Below, piece after piece: positions 47,569-55,705 of a stretch of 64,000 nt of DNA. Every line of letters begins with the position of its first letter. Positions within the stretch are counted from its first letter, which is position 1. Both the position numbers and the translations under genes were made by a program. The DNA comes from Sphingomonas sp. URHD0057 (GTDB lineage: Bacteria > Pseudomonadota > Alphaproteobacteria > Sphingomonadales > Sphingomonadaceae). The stretch is taken from positions 765,764 to 829,763 of the forward strand of contig NZ_KK211162.1 in the NCBI RefSeq assembly GCF_000620665.1, written 5' to 3'. The notes under the pieces are model-generated. The model made no database searches. It was not told the DNA's origin and worked only from the letters and a program-made list of their open reading frames with translations.

Positions 47569-49509
47569 ATGAACATTACCGCGACCGGAGGTGCCGCAGG
47601 CGAGGCTCCGCAAGACGCTGCGCTCGGCCATGCGCGCGGCCCGCTCTACAAGCTCGTCATCGGCGCGATCGGGATCGTCTATGGCGATATCGGCACCTCG
47701 CCGATCTACGCCTTCCGCGAGACCTTCGCCGGCCATCACGAGCTCAAGGTCGACCAGCTCCACATCTTCGGCGTCCTCAGCCTGATGTTCTGGTCGATGA
47801 TGATCATCGTGACGCTGAAATATGTGACGATCATCATGCGCGCCGACAACAAGGGCGAGGGCGGCAGCCTTGCCCTCCTCGCGCTGATCAACCGAACCCT
47901 CAGCGGCAAGAAGAAATGGACCAGCGGGATCGTCCTGCTCGGCGTTTTCGCGACCGCGCTTTTCTACGGCGATTCGATGATCACGCCGGCGGTCTCGGTC
48001 CTGTCCGCCGTCGAAGGGCTGACCACGGTCAACCCGGGCCTTCAGCCGTTCGTGGTTCCAATCGCGGTGGTGATCCTGATCGGGCTGTTCGCGATCCAGT
48101 CGCGCGGCACGGCGCGGGTCGGGCTGATGTTCGGGCCGGTGATGGTGTTCTACTTCGTCACGCTGGCCGTGCTCGGGATCCTGCACATCATGGATCATCC
48201 CGCGATCATCCTGGCGATGCTCAATCCGCTGAACGCGGTCTATTTCTTCACCTCCGATTTCATGCGCGCCTTCGTCGCCATGGGCTCGGTCGTCCTCGCC
48301 GTGACCGGAGCCGAGGCGCTTTACGCCGACATGGGCCATTTCGGCCGCAAGCCGATCCGCATTTCGTGGATCTACTTTGTGCTGCCCGCGCTCCTTCTGA
48401 ATTATCTCGGGCAAGGCGCGATGCTCCTCTCGGCCGACAGCGCCACTGCGCTCCTCCAGGTCAAGGATCCGTTCTTCTACCTTGCCTCCGATGCGTTCCG
48501 GCTGCCCCTGGTATTGTTGGCGACCGCGGCGGCGATCATCGCCAGCCAGGCGGTGATCTCCGGCGCCTATTCGGTCACCCAGCAGGCGATCCAGCTCGGC
48601 TTCATCCCGCGCCTTAGGATCGCGCACACCAGCGAGAGCGCCGCCGGGCAGATCTACATTCCGTCGGTCAACTGGGCGCTGATGGTCATGGTGATCCTCC
48701 TCGTGATCACCTTCCGCAGCTCGTCGAACCTCGCCGCCGCCTATGGCATTGCGGTGACCGGCGCGATGCTGATTGACAGCGTCCTCATCTCGGTCGTCCT
48801 GCGGCAGATGTGGAACTGGAACCGATTCGTCGTCGGCGCGCTGGTCACGCTCTTCTTCGTGGTCGATTTCAGCTACCTCTCGGCGAACCTCCTGAAGATC
48901 CCAGCCGGCGGCTGGTTCCCGCTGCTGGTGGGCGCCATCGCGTTCACACTGCTGACCACCTGGGCCAAGGGGCGCCAGCTGATGATCAACCGCATGAACG
49001 AAGCCAGCCTGCCGATGGAGATCTTCATCAAGTCGGCGGCGCCGAGCGCGGCGCGCGTTCCCGGCACCGCGGTGTTCATGACCAGCTCGGCGACCGGCGT
49101 CCCTCATGCGCTGCTCCACAACCTCAAGCACAACAAGGTGCTGCACGAGCGCGTGATCCTGCTCACGGTCCGGATCGAGGACGTGCCCTATGTCGCCACG
49201 GAAAAGCGGCTCGAGACGAAAGACTATGGCTCGGGCTTCTTCCGGGTGCTGCTGCGCTATGGCTTCATGGAGGAAATCGACGTTCCTGCTTCGCTCGCGC
49301 AGCTCAAGGACATCGGGTCGCAGTGCAAGATGATGGACACCAGCTTCTTCCTAGCCCGCCAGACCCTGCTCGCCTCGTCGCGGCCGGGAATGGCGATCTG
49401 GCGCGAGAAATTGTTCGCGTGGATGCTGCGCAACGCCGAAAGCGCGATGGAATTCTTCAAGCTTCCGACCAATCGTGTGGTCGAGCTTGGCAGCCAGGTC
49501 GAAATCTGA
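47569..49509 (+). CDS. kup: KUP-family potassium transporter
   Basis: A 646-residue secondary K+ uptake protein with about 12 membrane segments and a soluble C-terminal domain (about 500-646). Family landmarks: [18 protein letters not shown] at the first segment, [35 protein letters not shown], and [19 protein letters not shown]. It imports K+ with protons. The upstream palindrome is a candidate regulator site. Confidence 0.97.
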   Translation: MNITATGGAAGEAPQDAALGHARGPLYKLVIGAIGIVYGDIGTSPIYAFRETFAGHHELKVDQLHIFGVLSLMFWSMMIIVTLKYVTIIMRADNKGEGGSLALLALINRTLSGKKKWTSGIVLLGVFATALFYGDSMITPAVSVLSAVEGLTTVNPGLQPFVVPIAVVILIGLFAIQSRGTARVGLMFGPVMVFYFVTLAVLGILHIMDHPAIILAMLNPLNAVYFFTSDFMRAFVAMGSVVLAVTGAEALYADMGHFGRKPIRISWIYFVLPALLLNYLGQGAMLLSADSATALLQVKDPFFYLASDAFRLPLVLLATAAAIIASQAVISGAYSVTQQAIQLGFIPRLRIAHTSESAAGQIYIPSVNWALMVMVILLVITFRSSSNLAAAYGIAVTGAMLIDSVLISVVLRQMWNWNRFVVGALVTLFFVVDFSYLSANLLKIPAGGWFPLLVGAIAFTLLTTWAKGRQLMINRMNEASLPMEIFIKSAAPSAARVPGTAVFMTSSATGVPHALLHNLKHNKVLHERVILLTVRIEDVPYVATEKRLETKDYGSGFFRVLLRYGFMEEIDVPASLAQLKDIGSQCKMMDTSFFLARQTLLASSRPGMAIWREKLFAWMLRNAESAMEFFKLPTNRVVELGSQVEI

Positions 49510-49541
49510 ACCATCGCGCCGGCCCGCGCATTTCCGGGGCC

Positions 49542-50105
49542 ATGGCTGACCTCATTTCCTGGATCGCGACGGTCGCGACCATCACCGCGGCATTCATGAC
49601 CGCCGCAAACCTCGGCGCTCGGATCACCGGTTTCGGTTTTGCCGTGTTCCTCGTTGGTTCCCTTTCCTGGCTGGCGACAGGATTGCTGACGGGTCAACCG
49701 GCCCTGACCTGGACCAACGCCGTCCTCACCGCGCTGAACATTTTCGGCGTGTGGCGCTGGCTCGGTCGCCAGGCCAGCGTCGAGGAAGGCGGACGCGCCG
49801 CTGCCGAAGCGAGCGCGGAAACGCCGGGCGAAGCGCTGTTCCCGGTTTCCCAACTCGGCCGGGCCGAAGTAGTCGGCGCGGAGGGCTCGCTCGGCCGTTG
49901 CATCGATGCGCTGGCGGGCTGCCGTAGCGGCAGGATCGCCTATGTCGTGGTGTCCGAAGGCGGCGTTGCCGGAGTGGGGGAGACCCTGCGCCGATTGCCC
50001 TGGTCCCAGGCGCATGTCGAAGGAGATGAGCTGGTGGCCGAGCTTGGCCGGGATGGGTTCGTCAACCTCCAAGAGCTGCAACGCGACCAGTGGCCGGCGC
50101 GCTGA
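49542..50105 (+). CDS. Membrane protein with PRC-barrel-like domain
   Basis: A 187-residue protein. Two or three N-terminal membrane segments (about 3-65: ITAAFMTAANLGARITGFGF; WTNAVLTALNIFGVWRWLG), an Ala/Glu linker, then a small beta domain (about 95-180) with FPVSQLGRAEVVGAEGSLG and GRIAYVVVSEGG, which looks like a PRC-barrel. PRC-barrels bind RNA or protein partners. The start at 49542 follows kup by 32 bases. The 3' end overlaps the next gene by 16 bases. Confidence 0.72.
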   Translation: MADLISWIATVATITAAFMTAANLGARITGFGFAVFLVGSLSWLATGLLTGQPALTWTNAVLTALNIFGVWRWLGRQASVEEGGRAAAEASAETPGEALFPVSQLGRAEVVGAEGSLGRCIDALAGCRSGRIAYVVVSEGGVAGVGETLRRLPWSQAHVEGDELVAELGRDGFVNLQELQRDQWPAR

Positions 50106-50593
50106 TCGTCACTGCCGAGCTCGGCGCCGTGTCCTTCGGTTGGCTCGAAGGCTTGCGCCGCAAACATTATCCGCCGGAGCGAAACCGGGTGCCGGCACAT
50201 CTCACCATGTTCCATGCGCTGCCGCCGTCCGCCGAAACCGAGCTCCGGACGCGTCTGGCCGAGGCGGCGAGGGGTCCGCGGCCGACCGCGAGCGTCGCCG
50301 GGTTGATGGACCTAGGTGGGGGAGTCGCCTTTCGAATCGTCTCGCCGGACCTCGACCGGATCCGGGAGGACCTGGCCGACGCGCTTCACGGCATGATTGA
50401 ACCACAGGATAGCGTGGGCTGGCGACCGCATGTCACGATCCAGAACAAAGTTGCGCCCAAGGTTGGTCGGGCGCTGTTGGCAGCGCTCGACCGGGACTTC
50501 GCCCCGTGTCCGCTGGAGATTCGCGGCCTTGGACTGCAGCGCTACCTCGATGGCCCGTGGGAGACGATCGGGACTTATCCGTTCCGCGGCTAG
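50090..50593 (+). CDS. 2'-5' RNA ligase/2H phosphoesterase family protein
   Basis: A 167-residue 2H-fold protein with the two signature motifs: His37-L-Thr39 (PAHLTMF) and His114-V-Thr116 (WRPHVTIQNK). Members cleave or form 2',5' or cyclic phosphodiester bonds in RNA or nucleotides; the physiological substrate is unknown. GTG start at 50090 overlaps the preceding gene by 16 bases. The stop shares CTAG with the DUF3775-like gene. Confidence 0.85.
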   Translation: MAGALIVTAELGAVSFGWLEGLRRKHYPPERNRVPAHLTMFHALPPSAETELRTRLAEAARGPRPTASVAGLMDLGGGVAFRIVSPDLDRIREDLADALHGMIEPQDSVGWRPHVTIQNKVAPKVGRALLAALDRDFAPCPLEIRGLGLQRYLDGPWETIGTYPFRG

Positions 50594-51015
50594 CTGAGGT
50601 CGCCGATCCCGTCGCAGCTGAGGTCGAAGGCCGCCAGTCCGGTTTCGAGCACCGAAGCAAGCATCGGCTGCTCCATCAGCTCGTCGATCGCGCCTGCGGT
50701 GCCCTCGCCGACGAGGGACTGCGCCTCTTCGAACGCTTCGTCCCAATCGCCGGCTTCGTAGGTGCCCTGGCCGACCCACGCGAAGGCCAGCACTTCGGCG
50801 AGCTGATCCTCGCCGAGGTCCTCGAACGCCGCCTTGAGCTCCTCCTCGACGCTGTCGTTGATCGTGTCGTCGAGAACCGAAAGGGGGCCTGCGTCCTCGT
50901 CGTCGACATTGTCGGCGGTCTCGTTGCCGTCATAATCGGTCGCGGTCTGGGCTTCGTACTCGCGTGCCCGAAGGATGATTCGGCACAAGGTGTCGAGCGG
51001 GGTCAGCGGGTCCAT
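50590..51015 (-). CDS. DUF3775-like protein
   Basis: A 141-residue acidic protein that resembles DUF3775: MDPLTPLDTLCRIILRAREY at the start, an acidic linker, then LDDTINDSVEEELKAAFEDL, LAEVLAFAWVGQGTYEAGDW and DEAFEEAQSLVGEGTAGAID. It is helical, without membrane segment. The ATG at 51015 has AGAGAGGAAAG directly upstream. The role is unknown. Confidence 0.78.
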   Translation of the reverse strand: MDPLTPLDTLCRIILRAREYEAQTATDYDGNETADNVDDEDAGPLSVLDDTINDSVEEELKAAFEDLGEDQLAEVLAFAWVGQGTYEAGDWDEAFEEAQSLVGEGTAGAIDELMEQPMLASVLETGLAAFDLSCDGIGDLS

Positions 51016-51071
51016 TCTTTCCTCTCTGCTGTCCGGCTCAACGAGAGCAAAGGTAAGCGGTTCCTCCCGCG

Positions 51072-51100
51072 TTGACCGGTCAGCCCACCCCACTTATATC
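51072..51100 (+). promoter_or_regulatory. Promoter of tRNA-Met
   Basis: TTGACC (51072-51077), a 17-base spacer, TATATC (51095-51100), 44 bases before the tRNA. This is the best sigma-70-like promoter in the window. Confidence 0.6.
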
Positions 51101-51144
51101 GCGCGCCTCCGGCGCCTGCGATGGGGCGCAATCACGGCCTTTGG

Positions 51145-51221
51145 GGCGGAGTAGCTCAGCTGGTTAGAGCAGCGGAATCATAATCCGCGTGTCGGGGGTT
51201 CAAGTCCCTCCTCCGCTACCA
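51145..51221 (+). tRNA. tRNA-Met (anticodon CAT), probably elongator
   Basis: Acceptor GGCGGAG/CTCCGCT (first pair G-U), D-arm GCTC-AGCTGGTTA-GAGC, anticodon arm GCGGA-ATCATAA-TCCGC, T-arm GGGGG-TTCAAGT-CCCTC (last pair wobble), CCA encoded. The acceptor closes with a paired base, unlike initiator tRNA. tRNA-Ile with lysidine has the same anticodon and cannot be fully excluded. Confidence 0.93.
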
Positions 51222-51233
51222 TTCAAAAATCTG

Positions 51234-51249
51234 TTATATTCCCGTTAAC
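51234..51249 (+). promoter_or_regulatory. CtrA-like site
   Basis: TTAT-N7-TTAAC, one base away from the CtrA consensus TTAA-N7-TTAAC, 79 bases before the small membrane-protein gene. This 105-base gap otherwise shows nothing. Confidence 0.35.
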
Positions 51250-51327
51250 CTTGGCGTTGCGAGTCGTCGGGGATGGCGGCCCGAAGCCGTCGCGTGGTTG
51301 ATCTCAGCTTCGAGGAGGGGACCCTCC

Positions 51328-51642
51328 ATGGACGTTGACGAAGCCGCGATTGTGCGGGGCGAGCGCAGTGCGGAGGTAGAACCGGAACTGTTGTCCGCCG
51401 AGTGGTGGCAGGAACGCACCACCGTCGAGCTGCGCGATATCATCAAACGCGGCTTCAGTCTGGGACCGACCTATGACGGCGCGGTCGCCGAGACGGAGCG
51501 CCGCGCGCGGGAGGCGCTGCGGCGGATCCGCGATCAGAATGACTCCACCGCGCGGCGAAATGCGAAGCTGCGGCTGATCGTGCTCGGCGTCGTTCTCGTG
51601 ATTGTGCTGGTGATCGGCCTGGTGGAGTGGCTGACTGGCTAG
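51328..51642 (+). CDS. Small tail-anchored membrane protein, unknown
   Basis: A 104-residue protein. The first 80 residues are charged and helical (EWWQERTTVELRDIIKRGFS; ETERRAREALRRIRDQNDST) and one membrane segment closes it (LIVLGVVLVIVLVIGLVEWL). GAGGAGG precedes the ATG at 51328. I do not recognise a family. A CtrA-like site lies upstream. The stop is five bases from the convergent metC stop. Confidence 0.68.
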   Translation: MDVDEAAIVRGERSAEVEPELLSAEWWQERTTVELRDIIKRGFSLGPTYDGAVAETERRAREALRRIRDQNDSTARRNAKLRLIVLGVVLVIVLVIGLVEWLTG

Positions 51643-51647
51643 GCCCA

Positions 51648-52808
51648 TCAGCCGCGGGCAATCCACTCAAATGCCTGCGACAAATCCGCAATGAGGTCGT
51701 CGGGATCTTCGAGGCCGACGTGCAGCCGCACGAGATTGGCAGCGGGCGGCTTGGAAACGGTGCGGATCGGGTCGACCGGCAGCGCGAGGCTTTCATAGCC
51801 GCCCCAACTAAAGCCGATACCGAACAGCTCGAGCCGATCGACCAGCGCCGAGCGGTCGCCGTTTAGAAGCTCGAAGGCAAACAAGCCCGACGACCCTTTG
51901 AAGTCGCGCTTCCAAAGCTCGTGACCGGGGCAGTCGGGAAGGGCGGGATGGAGGATCAGCCCGACCTCCGAGCGCCCCTTGAGCCACTGTACAAGCTTGA
52001 GCGCGCCTTCTTCGTGCGCCTTCAGCCGGACGGCCATGGTCCGCAACCCGCGCGACGCGAGCCAGGCGTCGTCCGCCGACACGCTATGGCCAAGGTCCCA
52101 GCTAAGGGTCTGGAGGTCGGCAAAATATTGCTCGGTCGCGGTTGCCGTCCCGAGCATCAGATCGGCATGCCCGCCGACATATTTGGTTGCGGCGAGGATC
52201 GAGATGTCGACGCCGGCGGCAAGCGCCGGGAACAGCAGGGGCGTTGCCCAGGTATTGTCGATGAGGGTTACGAGACCGCGTTCGCGGGCAATGCCGCAGA
52301 TCGCCGGCACATCCTGGACCTCCATCGTCAGCGAGCCCGGGCTCTCGATCAGGATCGCCCGCGTGTCGTCGCCGATGAGCTCGGCGATTCCGGCACCGAT
52401 GAGCGGATCGTAATAGCGCGTCGTGACGCCGTAGCGTTTGAGGAAAGTGCCGCAGAACTTGCGGGTCGGGCCATAGACGGCGTCGGTGACCAGCAGCTCG
52501 TCGCCGGGCTTCAGGACCGCGAGGATGGCCGTGGTGATCGCTGCCAGCCCGGAGGGATAGAGCGCGGTGCCGGCAGCGCCAGGCTCGAGCTGGGTGAGCG
52601 CTTCCGACAAGGCCCAATGGGTCGCGGTGCCCTGCAGGCCGTAATGATAATTGCCGAGCGCGGGCCGATCCGCCTCGAGCTCGCCGACGCTGTCGAACAG
52701 GATCGTCGACGCCCGCTCGACCGGCGGATTGACCAGCCGCCGCCGCCATTCCTCGCGGCGGCCGCCTTCGACCAGCCGGGTGCGCGGCCGTTGGTGCTTA
52801 TCGCTCAT
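51648..52808 (-). CDS. metC: Cystathionine beta-lyase
   Basis: A 386-residue PLP enzyme of the Cys/Met metabolism family. It cleaves cystathionine to homocysteine, pyruvate and ammonia. PLP Lys209 lies in ILAATKYVGGHADLMLG; YHYGLQGTATHWALSEAL and 'LIDNTWATP' are typical of bacterial MetC. A related gamma-synthase or lyase role cannot be fully excluded, but the Trp-rich segment DLGHSVSADDAWLASRGLRT fits MetC. Standing alone; no SAM riboswitch seen in the 55-base leader. Confidence 0.92.
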   Translation of the reverse strand: MSDKHQRPRTRLVEGGRREEWRRRLVNPPVERASTILFDSVGELEADRPALGNYHYGLQGTATHWALSEALTQLEPGAAGTALYPSGLAAITTAILAVLKPGDELLVTDAVYGPTRKFCGTFLKRYGVTTRYYDPLIGAGIAELIGDDTRAILIESPGSLTMEVQDVPAICGIARERGLVTLIDNTWATPLLFPALAAGVDISILAATKYVGGHADLMLGTATATEQYFADLQTLSWDLGHSVSADDAWLASRGLRTMAVRLKAHEEGALKLVQWLKGRSEVGLILHPALPDCPGHELWKRDFKGSSGLFAFELLNGDRSALVDRLELFGIGFSWGGYESLALPVDPIRTVSKPPAANLVRLHVGLEDPDDLIADLSQAFEWIARG

Positions 52809-52863
52809 CTTCGGCTCCGGACGCGGCGACTAGCTCACGCCAGCGCCGAGTCTGAAGATTGGT

Positions 52864-53160
52864 CTAGCGACCCCGACGCGGGAACAGGCCGATGAGGCCG
52901 AGCAGTCCGAGCACGCCCCACGGGAACCCGCCGCCCCTTTTCTCGGGCGCTGGCTCGGTGGCCGCCATGTCGTTCGCGACCGGCTCCGCTGGTGCAACAG
53001 CGACGTCGTTGGTCGCGACCGGTGCCGCGGCATTCGCATCGACGGCAACTGGCGCGGTCGCATTGACATCGACGGCAGCCGTGTTGTTGGCGTCCTGGGC
53101 AAGAGCGGGCGTGGAAGCGGCGAGCGCCGCCGCAAGGATCAACGGAACAGTCATCCGCAT
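52864..53160 (-). CDS. WGxxGxxG-type small exported protein (copy A)
   Basis: A 98-residue protein with signal peptide (LILAAALAASTPALAQ), a low-complexity Ala/Val/Asn/Pro spacer (about 22-75) and the C-terminal motif FPWGVLGLLGLIGLFPRRGR: a WG-rich hydrophobic stretch followed by arginines, the plan of a C-terminal sorting signal. CAGGAGG lies upstream of the ATG at 53160. A similar gene follows upstream, 40 bases away. The function is unknown. Confidence 0.72.
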   Translation of the reverse strand: MRMTVPLILAAALAASTPALAQDANNTAAVDVNATAPVAVDANAAAPVATNDVAVAPAEPVANDMAATEPAPEKRGGGFPWGVLGLLGLIGLFPRRGR

Positions 53161-53200
53161 GGCTTTTTCCTCCTGTTTGAATGGCATTCGTAAGGCGAGC

Positions 53201-53428
53201 TTAGACCGGATCGTCGGTGTAGCCGTCATTGTCGCTTTCGCGCCAAAGGCCGCGAAGGCCGAGCAGGCCGACCAATCCAATGATGTTCCACAAGATGTTG
53301 CCATCACCGCCCGAGCGTTCGCGCTCCTGCGTTTCGGTCGGCACGCCGCCGGCTTGCCCCTGCGCTGCAGCCGGCGCGCTGACGAAGCACGCTGCAACGC
53401 ACGCGGCGATCATCCATCGACTGCGCAT
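53201..53428 (-). CDS. WGxxGxxG-type small exported protein (copy B)
   Basis: A 75-residue protein with signal peptide (MIAACVAACFVSAPAAAQ), a short Gly/Glu linker, and the segment WNIIGLVGLLGLRGLWRESD. The glycine spacing matches copy A, but here an acidic tail (SDNDGYTDDPV) follows rather than arginines. The ATG at 53428 has the perfect ribosome site AGGAGGT. Likely a divergent partner of copy A in the same transcript. Confidence 0.68.
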   Translation of the reverse strand: MRSRWMIAACVAACFVSAPAAAQGQAGGVPTETQERERSGGDGNILWNIIGLVGLLGLRGLWRESDNDGYTDDPV

Positions 53429-53552
53429 TCCTACCTCCTGTTCGAAGCCCCAAGACTCGGCTGGCACGCAACCGGGGCCCTGATGCCCTGTTGCGACGCC
53501 TAGCGCCAGTGACCGATTAGCTTGAGGGGAGCGGAATGCAAACGGCGAACGT

Positions 53553-54023
53553 CTATTCTTCCAGACGCCACGTGATTGGAGGTGTCACCACGATATCGGT
53601 CATTGGATCGCCCTGGCTGTCGCGTGCCGGCTTGAAGCGTGCACGATTTTTCAGAATGCGGCAGGTCGCTTCGTCGAGTGAGCGGGACCCGGTTTTGCGG
53701 ATCAGCACGCAGTCCGTGACTCGCCCCGCCGTATCGACCGTCAACTTGGCCTGCGCCGTGCCTTGCTCGCCTTTGCTCTGCGCTTCGGCGGGATAATCGT
53801 CGGCGCTGAAGATTTGCCGCGGGTCGCTTATCTTCGGGGGCGGCGGAGCCGCTGACGGCGGAATGCGATCGGTGTCCGGAGCGATATCCTGGATCCGGGC
53901 TTGCTGGATTCCCCACAGCGCGATCGCAATGACGGCTGCCGCAAGAAGGTAGGGCGCGCTGCTTGGCGGTGGCTGGACCGGCGAGCGCGGATCGGGATTG
54001 TTTCGGGCTGGGTCCGGCTGCAC
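53553..54023 (-). CDS. TonB C-terminal domain protein (energy-transducer-like)
   Basis: A 156-residue protein: Pro/Asn-rich N-terminus, one membrane segment (about 25-40, PYLLAAAVIAIALWGI), a Pro-rich linker, and a TonB-like C-terminal domain (about 75-150: YPAEAQSKGEQGTAQAKLTV; GRVTDCVLIRKTGSRSLDEA). TonB couples proton-motive force to outer-membrane transport. The GTG at 54023 is chosen; the frame is open to 54176, but that part lies over a terminator-like hairpin and a structured RNA. The N-terminus lacks a strong ribosome site, so the start is uncertain. ExbB/ExbD are not adjacent. Confidence 0.72.
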   Translation of the reverse strand: MQPDPARNNPDPRSPVQPPPSSAPYLLAAAVIAIALWGIQQARIQDIAPDTDRIPPSAAPPPPKISDPRQIFSADDYPAEAQSKGEQGTAQAKLTVDTAGRVTDCVLIRKTGSRSLDEATCRILKNRARFKPARDSQGDPMTDIVVTPPITWRLEE

Positions 54024-54046
54024 GCGTCGAGGTCTAGGGTTGCGAC

Positions 54047-54085
54047 CTCCAAAAGCAAACGCCCGGATCGACCAGCGATCCGGGC
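54047..54085 (-). terminator. Rho-independent terminator-like hairpin (minus strand)
   Basis: A perfect 10-bp stem GCCCGGATCG / CGATCCGGGC with a 5-base loop (54061-54085), followed on the minus strand by GTTTGCTTTT. It would stop a transcript coming from the minus strand at higher coordinates, where the only candidate is the structured RNA. Confidence 0.5.
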
Positions 54086-54091
54086 GCCCTG

Positions 54092-54229
54092 CGTGACGAT
54101 TGCTCGTCAGCCCCCTTGGATGTGTCGCGGCGAAACGTCCCCAGTCGGTCAGCCGCTTGTCCGAACCACGACCCAAGGTCAGTTCGTTCGGATGGCTGGG
54201 ACTAGGCTGGGCCGGCGGGCGTTGTCACG
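54092..54229. ncRNA. Candidate structured RNA (rod-like, about 140 nt)
   Basis: The 310 bases between the TonB-like gene and proS hold no convincing gene but fold well. An outer helix pairs 54092-54107 with 54215-54229; CAGCC (54108-54112) pairs with GGCTG (54205-54209); an inner hairpin pairs 54157-54166 with 54186-54195, with GACC-CAA-GGTC at its tip. Seven pairs are G-U when the plus strand is read and A-C when the minus is read, which favours a plus RNA. The adjacent terminator favours minus. Size and rod shape recall 6S RNA, but I cannot confirm that. It could also be a proS leader. Confidence 0.42.
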
Positions 54230-54296
54230 GCCTGAATCGCAGATGAACGCATTTCTGCCGTGGCCTGTGTCGCATGAGCAACATGAGGCGGCGCGG

Positions 54297-54326
54297 TTGC
54301 CAGCGGCGAGGCTCGCCCGCTAGAGC
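54297..54326 (+). promoter_or_regulatory. proS: Weak promoter before proS
   Basis: TTGCCA (54297-54302), 18-base spacer, TAGAGC (54321-54326). Transcription would start near the proS ATG, which has no Shine-Dalgarno, so a leaderless message is possible. Confidence 0.25.
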
Positions 54327-54334
54327 GCTGCCCC

Positions 54335-55705
54335 ATGCGCTGGTCCCGAGCTTTCCTTCCAGTTCTCAAAGAGAGTCCCGCCGACGCCCAGATCGTCAGC
54401 CACAAGCTGATGCTCCGCGCCGGGCTCGTGCGCCAGACGGCTGCCGGCATCTACGCCTGGCTGCCGCTCGGCTTTCGCGTGCTCCAGAAGATCGAGCAGA
54501 TCGTGCGCGAGGAGCAGGACCGCGCCGGCGCCCAGGAAATGCTGATGCCGACGATCCAGTCGGCCGACCTGTGGCGCGAGAGCGGCCGCTACGACGCTTA
54601 TGGCCCGGAGATGCTGCGTATCCGCGACCGGCACGACCGCGAGATGCTCTACGGGCCGACCAACGAGGACATGATCACGGCGCTCTTCCGCGATGAGGTA
54701 AAGAGCTACCGCGACCTGCCGCGCATGCTCTACCACATCCAGTGGAAGTTCCGCGACGAGGTCCGCCCCCGCTTCGGAGTGATGCGCGGCCGCGAGTTCC
54801 TAATGAAGGACGCCTACAGCTTCGACCTCGACGAGGCCGGCGCGCGCCTCTCGTATTACAAGCAGATGCTTGCCTATCTGCGCACCTTCCAGCGGCTTGG
54901 CATTCAGGCGGTGCCGATGAAAGCGGCATCGGGGCCGATCGGTGGCGACCTCAGCCATGAATTCATCGTCCTCGCGCCGACCGGCGAGAGCGAGGTCTTC
55001 TACGATGCCGCCTACGATGAGTTCGACTGGCACCAAGCGGACCTGAGCTATGGCGACGAGGCTGGCCTTCGGGGGCTCTTCGAGCGCGTGAATTCGACCT
55101 ATGCCGCAACCGACGAGACCCACGACGAGGCGCGCTGGAGCGAGGTCGGCGAGGACCGGCGGCGCACCGGCCGCGGCATCGAGGTCGGGCACATTTTCTA
55201 CTTCGGCGACAAATATTCGGCCGCGATGGGGCTGAAGGTCTCGGCCCCCGATGGGAGCGTCGCGACGCCGATGATGGGCAGCTATGGCGTCGGCGTGTCG
55301 CGCCTCGTCGGCGCGGTCATCGAGGCCAGCCATGACGACGCCGGCATCGTCTGGCCGGAATCGGTTGCCCCGTGGCTCATCGGTCTCGTCAACATGCGTC
55401 ACGACGATCCCGCGTGCCTCGCCGTCGCCGAGGATCTCTATACAAAGCTTCAGCGGTTCGGCGATGTCGCGCTCTATGACGACCGCGACGAGCGCGGCGG
55501 AGTCAAGCTCGGCTCCATGGATGTGATTGGCCTGCCGTGGCAGTTCATCATTGGTCCGAAGTCGGTCGCCGAGGGGATGATCGAAAGCAAGAACCGGCGA
55601 AGCGGCCAGCGCGAGCTCATCCCGGTCGACCGCGCGGTGGAAGTGGTCGCGGCCATGCTGCCGAAGCTCGGGACTACGACGAACTCGGCGGATCCGAGCC
55701 TATGA
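54335..55705 (+). CDS. proS: Prolyl-tRNA synthetase (short, without editing insertion)
   Basis: A 456-residue class II synthetase. It lacks the roughly 180-residue editing domain of E. coli ProS, as typical in alphaproteobacteria. Motif 1 [20 protein letters not shown], motif 2 [20 protein letters not shown], and motif 3 '[16 protein letters not shown]' are present. The anticodon domain spans about 350-445. The missing editing activity is usually supplied by a free YbaK/ProX protein. The stop overlaps the lolC/E start by four bases. Confidence 0.96.
   Translation: MRWSRAFLPVLKESPADAQIVSHKLMLRAGLVRQTAAGIYAWLPLGFRVLQKIEQIVREEQDRAGAQEMLMPTIQSADLWRESGRYDAYGPEMLRIRDRHDREMLYGPTNEDMITALFRDEVKSYRDLPRMLYHIQWKFRDEVRPRFGVMRGREFLMKDAYSFDLDEAGARLSYYKQMLAYLRTFQRLGIQAVPMKAASGPIGGDLSHEFIVLAPTGESEVFYDAAYDEFDWHQADLSYGDEAGLRGLFERVNSTYAATDETHDEARWSEVGEDRRRTGRGIEVGHIFYFGDKYSAAMGLKVSAPDGSVATPMMGSYGVGVSRLVGAVIEASHDDAGIVWPESVAPWLIGLVNMRHDDPACLAVAEDLYTKLQRFGDVALYDDRDERGGVKLGSMDVIGLPWQFIIGPKSVAEGMIESKNRRSGQRELIPVDRAVEVVAAMLPKLGTTTNSADPSL

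Noticed and set aside
47485-49146. 553-codon open frame opposite kup
   Set aside because: Low-complexity Asp/Arg/His/Glu product, no ribosome site; shadow of kup.
52809-52863. SAM riboswitch before metC
   Set aside because: The 55-base gap does not contain the SAM-II core or a terminator; too short for SAM-I.
54202-54450. 82-codon minus-strand frame over the proS start
   Set aside because: No ribosome site, no recognisable features, and it overlaps the conserved N-terminus of ProS in antisense.
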